Below, in pieces: positions 27,448 through 39,008 of a stretch of DNA of 64,000 bases. Source of the DNA: Sphingomonas folli (GTDB taxonomy: Bacteria; Pseudomonadota; Alphaproteobacteria; Sphingomonadales; Sphingomonadaceae). Numbering within the stretch: position 1 is the first letter of the stretch; every line of letters begins with the position of its first letter. The notes under the pieces were generated by a model. The model was given only the letters and a program-made list of their open reading frames with translations. It was not told where the DNA came from and did no database searches. Both the position numbers and the translations under genes were made by a program. The stretch is from NCBI RefSeq assembly GCF_019429525.1, contig NZ_JAHXZL010000004.1, forward strand, positions 62,001 through 126,000. The letters run 5' to 3'.

Positions 27448-28992
27448 ATGGCTAGCGCCGCGCCGCAGGAGCAGGCGCCGCTCACCGGCGTCCAGCTCGG
27501 CGTCACCGCCTTCGCGCTGGCGCTCGGCACCTTCATGATGGTGCTCGACAGCACGATCGCCAACGTCTCGCTCCCGACGATCGCGGGCAACCTCGGCGTG
27601 TCGAGCGACAATTCCACCTGGGTGGTCACCGCCTTCGCGGTCGCCAACGGCGTGGCGGTGCCGCTCACCGGCTGGCTGATGCGGCGCTTCGGCGTGGTGC
27701 GCGTCTTCTGCACCTCGGTGGTGCTGTTCACCATCGCCTCCTTCCTGTGCGGGGTGGCGTGGGACCTGCCCTCGCTGATCATCTTCCGGGTTCTCCAGGG
27801 CGCCGTCTCGGGGCCGATGATGCCCGGCAGCCAGGCGCTGCTGATCTCGATCTTCCCGCACGACAAACGCTCCACCGCGCTCGGAATCTGGTCGATGACC
27901 ACGCTGGTCGCGCCGATCATGGGACCGATCCTCGGCGGCTACATCTCCGACAATTACCACTGGTCGTGGATCTTTCTGATCAACGTCCCCTTCGGCGTCG
28001 TCACCGCGTTGGTCTGCTGGTTCAACCTGCGCAGCCGCGAGACGCCGACGATGAAGCTGCCGATCGACACGGTCGGGCTCGGGCTGCTGGTGCTGTGGGT
28101 CGGTTCGCTCCAGGTGATGCTCGACCTCGGCAAGAACGCGGACTGGTTCAACGACCCGCTGATCGTGGTGCTGACGCTCACCGCCGCGGTCGGCTTCGTC
28201 GCCTGGGTGATCTGGGAGCTGACCGACGCCAACCCGACGGTCGACCTCACGCTCTTCGCCCGGCGCAACTTCTGGATCGGCAACCTCTGCTTCTCGCTCG
28301 GCTACGCGGTGTTCTTCGCCAACATCCTGATCCTGCCGCTGTGGTTGCAGACCCAGCTGGGCTATACCGCGACCTGGGCCGGGCTGGTGGCGGCGCCGAG
28401 CGGCGTGGTGGCGGTGCTGCTGACGCCGCTGGTGGCGCGGCTGTCGGGCAAGGTCGACGCGCGCGTGATCGCCACGGTCGCCTTCGGCGGCTTCGCGATC
28501 AGCTATTGGATGCGATCGGGCTATACCGCGCAGGCGACCTTCGGCGACCTGGTGCTGCCGCTCCTCGTCCAGGGCGTGTCGATGAGCACCTTCTTCCTGG
28601 CGATGCTGACGATCTCGCTCGACAAGATCCCGCCGCAGCGGTTGCCCTCGGCGACCGGCATCTCGAACTTCTGCCGCATCACCGCGGGCGGGTTCGCGGC
28701 CTCGCTGATCTCGACCGCGTGGGACCGGCGCGAGGCGCTCCACCAGAGCCGTCTCGCCGAGGCGATCGGCAACGGCATGCCGTATCAGCTGGCGGCCGAG
28801 CAGATGAGCCGCATGGGCATGAGCGCGCAGCAGGCCGCCGCGGCGGTCACGCGCCAGATGGTCGGGCAGGCGTACCTGCTCGCCTCGGTCGACCTGTTCC
28901 GCCTGTCGGCGTGGCTCGCGGCGGGGCTGGTCCTGCTGGTGTGGACCTGCCGCCGGCCCAGTGCGCCATCGGGGCCGGTCGCGGCCGACTGA
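27448..28992 (+). CDS. emrB: EmrB-like drug efflux pump, MFS DHA2 family (14 TM)
   Basis: 514 residues, about 14 hydrophobic segments. Markers: 'LALGTFMMVLDSTIANVSLP' in TM1 (motif with the DHA2 Asp), 'WVVTAFAVANGVAVPLTGWL', 'RRFGVVRVF' (motif A), and 'ALGIWSMTTLVAPIMGPILG' (motif C). Proton-driven export of hydrophobic drugs or phenolics through the EmrA adaptor and outer-membrane factor. The ATG at 27448 follows 'ACGGACCCTTACC', with no strong ribosome site. It is separated from emrA by a palindromic element, so its expression relative to emrA may be adjusted there. Confidence 0.93.
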   Translation: MASAAPQEQAPLTGVQLGVTAFALALGTFMMVLDSTIANVSLPTIAGNLGVSSDNSTWVVTAFAVANGVAVPLTGWLMRRFGVVRVFCTSVVLFTIASFLCGVAWDLPSLIIFRVLQGAVSGPMMPGSQALLISIFPHDKRSTALGIWSMTTLVAPIMGPILGGYISDNYHWSWIFLINVPFGVVTALVCWFNLRSRETPTMKLPIDTVGLGLLVLWVGSLQVMLDLGKNADWFNDPLIVVLTLTAAVGFVAWVIWELTDANPTVDLTLFARRNFWIGNLCFSLGYAVFFANILILPLWLQTQLGYTATWAGLVAAPSGVVAVLLTPLVARLSGKVDARVIATVAFGGFAISYWMRSGYTAQATFGDLVLPLLVQGVSMSTFFLAMLTISLDKIPPQRLPSATGISNFCRITAGGFAASLISTAWDRREALHQSRLAEAIGNGMPYQLAAEQMSRMGMSAQQAAAAVTRQMVGQAYLLASVDLFRLSAWLAAGLVLLVWTCRRPSAPSGPVAAD

Positions 28993-29042
28993 GGGGACGG
29001 ACTGCCGCACAGGCTTGTTCGCCGCGTCTTCGCTCCCTTTCC

Positions 29043-29063
29043 CCCCCGGCGTCCGCCGGGGCG
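29043..29063. repeat. single family A hairpin
   Basis: CCCCGGC-GTCC-GCCGGGG followed by CGG, one half of a family A element, between emrB and kynU. The remaining spacer (28993-29117) has no other recognisable feature. Confidence 0.6.
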
Positions 29064-29117
29064 GTAGTGAGCGCGGGACGGTTGGCCCCGCCCCCTCCCG
29101 CGCGCTAAGACGCAGGA

Positions 29118-30311
29118 ATGACCGACTTCGCCGCCACCCGCGCGCTGTTCCACCTGCCGCCGGGCGTGATCTACCTCGACGGCAACTCGCTCGGCCCGCT
29201 GCCGCTCGCGGCCGAGGCGCGCGCCGCCGCGGTGATCCGCGAGCAATGGGGCGAGCGGCTGATCCGCGGCTGGAACGACGCCGGCTGGATGGCGCTGCCA
29301 ACGCGCGTCGGCGACCGTATCGCGCGGCTGATCGGCGCACCCGCGGGCAGCGTGATCACCGGCGACACGCTCTCGATCAAGCTGTTCCAGGCGCTCGCCG
29401 CGGCGCTCGCGCTCCGCCCCGACCGCCGCGTGGTGCTGAGCGACAGCGGCAATTTCCCGAGCGACCTCTATATCGCCCAGTCGCTGCTCGACTCGCTCGG
29501 CCGGGGCCATGAGCTGCGCGTCGTCGCGCCCGAGGCAGTGGCGAACGCGATCGACGATGGCGTGGCGGTGACGATGCTGACCGAGGTCGACTATCGCACC
29601 GGCCGCCTCCACGACATGCGCGCACTCACCGCCCGCGCGCACGCCGCCGGCGCGATCGCTCTATGGGACCTGGCGCACTCCGCCGGCGCGCTGCCGGTGG
29701 ATCTCGCCGGCGCGGACGCGGACTTAGCGGTCGGCTGCACCTATAAATATCTCAACGGCGGTCCGGGCGCCCCCGCCTTCCTCTATCTCGCGCCGCGTCA
29801 CGCCGAGACCGCGCGGCCGATCCTGAGCGGCTGGCTCGGCCATCGCGCGCCCTTCGCCTTCGAGCGCGACTATACGCCCGCGCCGGGTGTCGAGCGGATG
29901 CGCGTCGGGACCCCGCCGGTGATCGCCCTGTCCGTGCTCGACGCCGCGCTCGACGCCTGGGAGGGGGTCGACATGACCGACCTGCGCGCCGCCTCGATCC
30001 ACCTCTCGCAGCACTTCATCGCCGAGGCGGAGGCGCGCTGCCCGCAGCTCGCGCTCGCCTCGCCGCGCGACCCGCACGCGCGCGGCAGCCAGGTGAGCTT
30101 CGCGCATCCCCAGGCCTATGCCGTGATGCAGGCGCTGATCGCGCGGGGGGTGATCGGCGACGTGCGCGCCCCCGACCTGCTGCGCTTCGGCTTCACGCCA
30201 CTGTACCTCGGCGAGGAGGAGGTGGTGCGCGCCGTCGACATCCTCGCCGACATCCTCGCCACCGACGCCTGGGACCGCCCCGAGCATCACGCCCGCGCCG
30301 CGGTGACCTGA
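29118..30311 (+). CDS. kynU: kynureninase
   Basis: PLP enzyme that cleaves kynurenine to anthranilate and alanine. 397 residues. '[13 protein letters not shown]' at the N-terminus, '[12 protein letters not shown]', '[15 protein letters not shown]' and the PLP lysine in '[19 protein letters not shown]' are all family-specific. The stop overlaps the kynA start in TGATG (30309-30313), so kynU and kynA are co-translated. Confidence 0.96.
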   Translation: MTDFAATRALFHLPPGVIYLDGNSLGPLPLAAEARAAAVIREQWGERLIRGWNDAGWMALPTRVGDRIARLIGAPAGSVITGDTLSIKLFQALAAALALRPDRRVVLSDSGNFPSDLYIAQSLLDSLGRGHELRVVAPEAVANAIDDGVAVTMLTEVDYRTGRLHDMRALTARAHAAGAIALWDLAHSAGALPVDLAGADADLAVGCTYKYLNGGPGAPAFLYLAPRHAETARPILSGWLGHRAPFAFERDYTPAPGVERMRVGTPPVIALSVLDAALDAWEGVDMTDLRAASIHLSQHFIAEAEARCPQLALASPRDPHARGSQVSFAHPQAYAVMQALIARGVIGDVRAPDLLRFGFTPLYLGEEEVVRAVDILADILATDAWDRPEHHARAAVT

Positions 30312-31123
30312 TGGGCGAGCATCACGACGCCGAGCTGAACTTCGCCGAGCGCATGGGCTACGGCGACTATCTCGCGCTCGACCGCGTGCTCGACGCACAG
30401 CACCCGCTGAGCGACGCGCACGACGAGCTGCTGTTCATCATCCAGCACCAGACCAGCGAGCTGTGGATGAAGCTGGCGGTGCACGAGCTGGAGAGCGCGC
30501 GTGACGCGATCCTGGCCGACCGGCTACCGCAGGCGTTCAAGCTGCTCGCGCGGGTGGCGCGGATCCTCGAGCAGCTCAACGGCGCCTGGGACGTGCTGCG
30601 CACGATGACGCCGTCCGACTACACCAGCTTCCGCGACGCGCTCGGCCAGTCGTCCGGGTTCCAGTCGTGGCAGTATCGCGCGGTGGAGTATCTGTGTGGC
30701 AACCGCGTGGCGGCGACGCTCGGGCCGCACCGCCACCGCGCGCCGACGCTGGCGCGGCTGGAAGCGATCCTCGCCGCGCCGAGCATCTACGACGCCGCGC
30801 TGACCCGTCTCCACGCCGCCGGGCTGCTCGCCGACCCGGCGCGCGACTGGCGCGCGCCGCATGTCGCCAGCGAGGCGGTGGTGGCGGCCTGGGAGCAGGT
30901 GTATCGCGTGCCCGAGACGCGCTGGCCGCTCTACGAGCTGGCGGAGAAGCTCGTCGACCTGGAAGATTATTTCCGGCGCTGGCGATTCAACCATGTCACC
31001 ACGGTGGAGCGCGTGATCGGGCTGAAGCGCGGCACCGGCGGCACCGCGGGCGCGTCCTATCTGCGCAAGATGCTCGAGGTCGAGCTGTTTCCCGAGCTGT
31101 GGCAGGTGCGCACGCGGCTGTGA
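30311..31123 (+). CDS. kynA: tryptophan 2,3-dioxygenase
   Basis: Haem enzyme that opens the indole ring to N-formylkynurenine. 270 residues. Motifs: '[18 protein letters not shown]', '[18 protein letters not shown]' with the substrate-contacting His/Gln region, '[18 protein letters not shown]', and '[16 protein letters not shown]' with the proximal haem His. It follows kynU with a 1-bp overlap. The intervening step (arylformamidase, kynB) is not in the window and must lie elsewhere. Confidence 0.96.
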   Translation: MGEHHDAELNFAERMGYGDYLALDRVLDAQHPLSDAHDELLFIIQHQTSELWMKLAVHELESARDAILADRLPQAFKLLARVARILEQLNGAWDVLRTMTPSDYTSFRDALGQSSGFQSWQYRAVEYLCGNRVAATLGPHRHRAPTLARLEAILAAPSIYDAALTRLHAAGLLADPARDWRAPHVASEAVVAAWEQVYRVPETRWPLYELAEKLVDLEDYFRRWRFNHVTTVERVIGLKRGTGGTAGASYLRKMLEVELFPELWQVRTRL

Positions 31124-31147
31124 GCGGTGCCACCGACGCTTCTCTTC

Positions 31148-31238
31148 CTCCCCGGCGGACGCCGGGGTCCAGGTGGGGCACGCCGGTGAGACCCACGACC
31201 GCCTTCCCAACTGGACCCCGGCGTCCGCCGGGATGGTC
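31148..31238. repeat. paired palindromic repeat (family A, copy 3)
   Basis: Left hairpin CCCCGGC-GGAC-GCCGGGG (31150-31167) and right hairpin GGACCCCGGCGTCCGCCGGG (from about 31213) face each other, 25 bp after kynA. Confidence 0.75.
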
Positions 31239-31331
31239 GAGAGCGGCGGGCCGGCGGGGGCGCCGTCGGAGGGGATGCGCTCCGGCCGGTTCCGTCCTAC
31301 GCCCGCGGCAACCAGAACGAAGGTCGCGCCC

Positions 31332-33974
<2,643 letters not shown>

Positions 33975-34071
33975 GGAGGAGCGGCGATCCGTCTGGTCCG
34001 TTCCCGTGACGCCTCCCTGCTCCTAGGAGAGGGTCAAGGTGAGACGTCATCAAGCCGGATCGCGAAGAGCG

Positions 34072-34168
34072 TCTCCCCTTCAGGGGAGGGGTTCGGGTGG
34101 GGCGCTTCCTCGGACGGCACGTTCGTGGAGAGCCTCCACCCCTGTCCCCCTCCTCTGACGGGAGGGGT
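34072..34168. repeat. paired palindromic repeat (family B, copy 2)
   Basis: Left arm CTCCCCTTCAGGGGAGGGG followed by GGGTGGGG; right arm CCACCCC followed by CCTCTGACGGGAGGGG. Located between convergent M1 peptidase and mmsB genes; no gene in 33975-34249. Confidence 0.7.
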
Positions 34169-34249
34169 GATCCTGCACCGTGATCGAGCCGTGATGACGA
34201 GGGGGATAGACCCTTCGTCGCGCCGGCCCCCATGACGCACGATAGGGCC

Positions 34250-35128
<879 letters not shown>

Positions 35129-35162
35129 ATTGCCTCTCCTTCTCGCCGGGGCTTCTCGCCCA

Positions 35163-35279
35163 TCCGTTCGCCTCGAGTAGCCGTCGAGCTTGTCGAGACC
35201 GCGTGTCGAGAGGTCAGCGGCGCGCGACCCTCTCGTCCCGTGATCTCGACAGGCTCGATCACGGCGCGAGGCGAACGGA
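35163..35279. repeat. 117-bp imperfect palindrome between ech and mmsB (family D)
   Basis: Outer arms TCCGTTCGCCTCG (35163-35175) and CGAGGCGAACGGA (35267-35279) are perfect inverted repeats. An inner pair GAGCTTGTCGAGA / TCTCGACAGGCTC matches at 12 of 13 positions. The element occupies most of the 167-bp gap inside the valine operon. Confidence 0.8.
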
Positions 35280-35295
35280 CGGGGTCAGCACCAAT

Positions 35296-36069
35296 TTATC
35301 GCCCGCTCCACTGCCCCGCCCGTTTCTCGACGAAGGCCGCCATCCCCTCCTTCTGGTCGGCGGTGCCGAACAGAGCGTGGAACAGCCGGCGCTCGAACTG
35401 GACACCCTGCGCCAGCGTCGTCTCGAACGCGGCGTTGACCATCTCCTTGTTCGCGATCGCGGCGAGCGGCGCCATCTCGGCGATCGTCGCGGCGGTGCGC
35501 AGCGCCTCGTCGAGCAGCTCGGCCGCGGGCACGACCCGGCTGACCAGCCCCGCGCGCTCGGCCTCCGCGGCGTCGATCATCCGGCCGGTGAGCACCATCT
35601 CCATCGCCTTGGCCTTGCCGACCGCGCGCGCCAGCCGCTGCGAGCCCCCCATGCCCGGCGAGACGCCCAGCTTGATCTCGGGCTGGCCGAACTTGGCCGT
35701 GTCCGCCGCCAGGATGACATCGCACATCATCGCCAGCTCGCACCCGCCGCCCAGCGCATAGCCCGCGACCGCCGCGATCAGCGGCTTGCGCGTGCGCGTC
35801 AGCTGCTCGTAGCCCGCGAAGTGATCGCTCGCGTACATGTCGGCGAAGCCCTGCCCCGCCATCTCCTTGATGTCGGCGCCGGCGGCGAAGGCGCGCTCGC
35901 TGCCGGTGAGGACGGCGCAGCGCTGGGCCGGGTCGGCGTCATAGTCGGCGAGCGCGGATAGCAGCTCAGCGAGCACCTGCGCGTTGAGCGCGTTGAGCGC
36001 CTTGGGGCGGTTGAGCGTCAGCAGCGTCACCGCGCCGCGTCGCTCGACCAGGATCGTCTCATAGTTCAT
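35296..36069 (-). CDS. enoyl-CoA hydratase (crotonase family)
   Basis: 257 residues. '[18 protein letters not shown]', oxyanion residues in '[12 protein letters not shown]' and '[15 protein letters not shown]', catalytic Glu region '[20 protein letters not shown]' (two glutamates as in true hydratases). In this operon it should hydrate methacrylyl-CoA to 3-hydroxyisobutyryl-CoA. The start sits 10 bp after the hydrolase stop. The general family can also serve fatty-acid oxidation. Confidence 0.92.
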   Translation of the reverse strand: MNYETILVERRGAVTLLTLNRPKALNALNAQVLAELLSALADYDADPAQRCAVLTGSERAFAAGADIKEMAGQGFADMYASDHFAGYEQLTRTRKPLIAAVAGYALGGGCELAMMCDVILAADTAKFGQPEIKLGVSPGMGGSQRLARAVGKAKAMEMVLTGRMIDAAEAERAGLVSRVVPAAELLDEALRTAATIAEMAPLAAIANKEMVNAAFETTLAQGVQFERRLFHALFGTADQKEGMAAFVEKRAGQWSGR

Positions 36070-36079
36070 ATGCGGTCCC

Positions 36080-37123
36080 TCAATCGTGCGGTGTCCATGC
36101 CTCGGCCTCGGGCAGCGGCGCGAAGATCTGGTCGATGACATGGTCGCTGACCGCCTCGGGCGTGGCGGGGTCCCAGCGCGGGGCGTTGTCCTTGTCGACG
36201 ATCACCGCGCGCACCCCCTCGAGGAAGTCGTGGCGCTGCACCACGCGCGTGGCGACCGCATATTCCTGCCGCATCTCGTCGGCGAAGTCGGCCATGCGCG
36301 CGCCGTCCTTCAGCAGCTTGAGCGAGACCTTCATCGTCTGCGGCGACTTGGTGCGCAGCGTCTCCAGCGTCGCGCGCGCGAACTCGCCGCCGTCCGCCTC
36401 CAGCGCGGCGACCACCTGCTCGACCTGGTCCGAGGCGAACAGCCGGTCGATCGACTCGCGCTGGTCGAGCAGCGCGGCGGGGCCGGGCTCGACGTGCGCC
36501 GCGTCGAGGATCGCGCGCGCCTCGCCGGGACGCCGGGCGATCTCGCGCTTGACGCCGTCCAGCCGCGCGCTCTCGACATAGTGCGTCGCCAGGCCGAGCG
36601 CGTGGCACGCCGCGCCGTCGACGCGCGCGCCGGTGAGCGCGAGATACTGGCCGACCCGCCCCGGCAACCGCGAGAGATACCAGCCGCCGCCGACGTCGGG
36701 GAACAGGCCGATCCCGGTCTCGGGCATCGCCAGCCGGGTGTTCTCGGTCGCGACGCGGTAGCGACACGGCTGCGACAGCCCGACCCCGCCGCCCATCGTC
36801 ACCCCGTCCATGAACGCCACCACGTCCTTGGCATAGGTGAACAGCCGGTGGTTCATCCGATACTCGACGTGGAAGAAGGCGCGCGCGGCGCTGCCATCGC
36901 CCGCACCGCTGTCGGCGAGCAGGCGGATGTCACCGCCGGCGCAGAAGCCGCGGCCCTCGGCATGGTCGATCGTGATGCAGCGGATCGAGTCGTCGCCGCG
37001 CCAGCGCTCGAGCGAGTCGAGGACGGCGGCGCACATCTCGGCGGTGAGCGCGTGGAGCGCCCTGGGTCGGTTCAGCCGCAGCCGCGCGACGCCGCCCTCG
37101 GTCTCGACGATGAGGTCGGTCAT
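36080..37123 (-). CDS. 3-hydroxyisobutyryl-CoA hydrolase (crotonase family)
   Basis: 347 residues, about 90 longer than a hydratase, as typical of HIBCH. '[14 protein letters not shown]', '[17 protein letters not shown]', '[20 protein letters not shown]', '[21 protein letters not shown]' are hydrolase hallmarks. Releases 3-hydroxyisobutyrate for mmsB. Its ribosome site GGGGAGGA lies in the arm of the 37130-37292 palindrome, so the hairpin could hide it. An in-frame ATG at 37195 would start inside that repeat and is rejected. Confidence 0.93.
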   Translation of the reverse strand: MTDLIVETEGGVARLRLNRPRALHALTAEMCAAVLDSLERWRGDDSIRCITIDHAEGRGFCAGGDIRLLADSGAGDGSAARAFFHVEYRMNHRLFTYAKDVVAFMDGVTMGGGVGLSQPCRYRVATENTRLAMPETGIGLFPDVGGGWYLSRLPGRVGQYLALTGARVDGAACHALGLATHYVESARLDGVKREIARRPGEARAILDAAHVEPGPAALLDQRESIDRLFASDQVEQVVAALEADGGEFARATLETLRTKSPQTMKVSLKLLKDGARMADFADEMRQEYAVATRVVQRHDFLEGVRAVIVDKDNAPRWDPATPEAVSDHVIDQIFAPLPEAEAWTPHD

Positions 37124-37129
37124 ACGATC

Positions 37130-37292
37130 CTCCCCGGCACGGGGAGGGGGACCGCGACGCGACGCGGCGTGGTGGAGGGGCCTCTCCGCGAACACTGCTG
37201 GTCGTAGAGGGAGGTGAGCGAACGTCCCGTTCGGGGAAGCCCCCCTCCACCACCAGCCTGCGGCTGGCGGTCCCCCTCCCCGTGCCGGGGAG
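37130..37292. repeat. 163-bp palindrome in valine operon (family C)
   Basis: Two perfect 26-nt inverted arms (37130-37155 and 37267-37292), each containing CCCCGGCACGGGG or its complement. Inside them lies a second perfect pair GTGGTGGAGGGG (37169-37180) / CCCCTCCACCAC (37242-37253). It spans nearly all of the gap between the acyl-CoA dehydrogenase and hydrolase genes and could fold into a long hairpin in the mRNA. Confidence 0.85.
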
Positions 37293-37310
37293 GCTTTGGC
37301 GCCCGCCCCC

Positions 37311-38474
37311 TCATTGCCGGGTCAGCTCGCGGCCGATGATCATGCGCATCACCTGGTTGGTTCCCTCCAGGATCGAGTGGACGCGCAGGTCACGCCAGAA
37401 ACGCTCGATCGGATAGTCCTTGAGATAGCCGTAGCCGCCGTGGAGCTGGAGCGCGCGGTCGACGATCGACGAGCCGTTGTCGGTCGCCAGCCGCTTCGCC
37501 ATCGCCGAGAAGCGCGACTTGTCGGGCGCGTCCGCGGTCACCTTGGCGGCGGCCAGGTAGAGGAGCGCGCGGGCCGCCTCCAGGTCGGTCGCCATGTCGG
37601 CGAGCGTGAACTGCGTGTTCTGGAAGTCGGCGATCGGCTGGCCGAACTGCTGGCGCTCGCGCGCGTAGCGGATCGACTCGTCGAGGCAGCGCTGCGCCCC
37701 GCCGAGCGAGCAGGCACCGATGTTGAGCCGCCCGCCGTCGAGCCCCGCCATCGCGATGCGGAAACCCTCGCCCTCGCCGCCGACGAGATTGGCGGCGGGC
37801 ACGCGGCAGTCCTCGAAGATCACCTGCGCGGTCGGCGAGGCGTTCCAACCGAGCTTGCGCTCCGGCGCGCCGAAGGACAGGCCGGGCGTGCCCTTCTCGA
37901 CCACGATCGCGCTGATGCCGCGGCTCTTCTCCTCACCGGTCCGAACCATGCAGACGTAGAGGTCGTTGTAGCCCGCGCCCGAGATGAACTGCTTGGTGCC
38001 GTTGAGCACATATTCGTCGCCATCCCGCCGCGCGTTCGTCTTCAGCGCCGCCGCGTCCGATCCCGAGCCGGGCTCGGTGAGGCAGTAGCTGCCGATCGTC
38101 TCCATCGTGACGAGGCCGGGCAGAAAACGCCCCTTGATCTCGGCCGAGCCGAAGCGGTCGATCATCCACGCGACCATATTGTGGATCGAGATGAACGCGC
38201 TGGTGGCGGGGCAGCCATAGGCCATCGCCTCCATCACCAGCGCCGCCTCCAGCCGGCCGAGCGCGATGCCGCCCGCGGCCTCGCTGACGTAGATCGCGCC
38301 GAAGCCGAGCTCGCCCGCCGCCTTCCACACGTCGACGGGATAATGATGTCGCTCGTCCCACTCGGCCGCGTGCGGCGTGATGCGGTCGGCGGTGAAGCGG
38401 CGCGCGAGCTCCTGGATCTCGCGCTGCTCGCCCGTGAGGTCGAACTGGGGGGTGGGGTCGAACTGGTCGGTCAT
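37311..38474 (-). CDS. acyl-CoA dehydrogenase, probable isobutyryl-CoA dehydrogenase
   Basis: FAD enzyme, 387 residues. 'CLTEPGSGSDAAALKT' and 'NGTKQFISGAGYNDLYV' (signature 1 region), 'FQNTQFTLADMATDLEAAR', catalytic Glu region 'LQLHGGYGYLKDYPIERFWR' and 'SILEGTNQVMRMII' are typical. Position between mmsA and the hydratase points to isobutyryl-CoA (valine) rather than straight-chain fatty acid. ATG at 38474 follows an AGGCAGG site, 14 bp after the lipoprotein stop. Confidence 0.93.
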   Translation of the reverse strand: MTDQFDPTPQFDLTGEQREIQELARRFTADRITPHAAEWDERHHYPVDVWKAAGELGFGAIYVSEAAGGIALGRLEAALVMEAMAYGCPATSAFISIHNMVAWMIDRFGSAEIKGRFLPGLVTMETIGSYCLTEPGSGSDAAALKTNARRDGDEYVLNGTKQFISGAGYNDLYVCMVRTGEEKSRGISAIVVEKGTPGLSFGAPERKLGWNASPTAQVIFEDCRVPAANLVGGEGEGFRIAMAGLDGGRLNIGACSLGGAQRCLDESIRYARERQQFGQPIADFQNTQFTLADMATDLEAARALLYLAAAKVTADAPDKSRFSAMAKRLATDNGSSIVDRALQLHGGYGYLKDYPIERFWRDLRVHSILEGTNQVMRMIIGRELTRQ

Positions 38475-38488
38475 GTCCTGCCTCGCGG

Positions 38489-39004
38489 TCAGCAGCGCCG
38501 GTAGCGCTGGACGGTGGGAGCCTCGGTGCGGACGAGGATGGTGCCGCCCTGCTCCAGCGTGAAGCGATCGCGCCGCTCCCACGAGGAGGCGCCCGCGCCG
38601 TCGAAGCGGAGGTCGGCCACCACCTCATAGGGCGAGCGCTGCTCCAGCCGCTGCACGCGCGCCTTGGCCTCGTGGAAGCGGATCGTGTCGGCGTCGACGT
38701 TGATCCTCCCGGTCGCGTTCGTGTTGGCGAGCTGGCAGTCGTCGTAGCTGATGCCCCAATAGCCGAGGAAGTCGTTCGGGAAGGCACGTGCGCGCGCCGC
38801 GGTCTGGCTCGGCGCGGCGATCGGCACGCCGGCGCGCGCGGTGGTGGCGACGCCGTTCTGCGCCGCGGCGCGCTCGATCGCGGCCTGGGCGCGCGCCTCG
38901 TCCTCGGGCACCTCGTGGCGGTTGTAGTCCGCCGCCTCGGGCGAGCAGGCGGCGAGCACCGCCGCCAGCCCCGCCGTCACCGCCATCCGTCCGCTCAGCC
39001 GCAT
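38489..39004 (-). CDS. lipoprotein of unknown function inside valine operon
   Basis: 171 residues. Lipobox 'VLAAC' (Cys about 20), then an Ala-rich helical stretch and a C-terminal half with 'FLGYWGISYDDCQLANTNATGR', shown in part as 'GYWGISYDDCQLAN', 'IRFHEAKARVQ' and an ending 'VQRYRRC'. Two further Cys may form a disulfide. I do not recognise a catalytic motif. It lies 4 bp after mmsA and 14 bp before the acyl-CoA dehydrogenase gene, so it is co-transcribed although its envelope location fits no known step of valine degradation. Confidence 0.83.
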   Translation of the reverse strand: MRLSGRMAVTAGLAAVLAACSPEAADYNRHEVPEDEARAQAAIERAAAQNGVATTARAGVPIAAPSQTAARARAFPNDFLGYWGISYDDCQLANTNATGRINVDADTIRFHEAKARVQRLEQRSPYEVVADLRFDGAGASSWERRDRFTLEQGGTILVRTEAPTVQRYRRC

Positions 39005-39008
39005 CGAG

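Noticed and set aside
25543..29340. 1265-codon open frame on the minus strand
   Set aside because: It lies fully antisense to the NodT, emrA, emrB and kynU genes, is Arg/Ala/His-rich without any domain, and arises from the codon bias of a high-GC genome.
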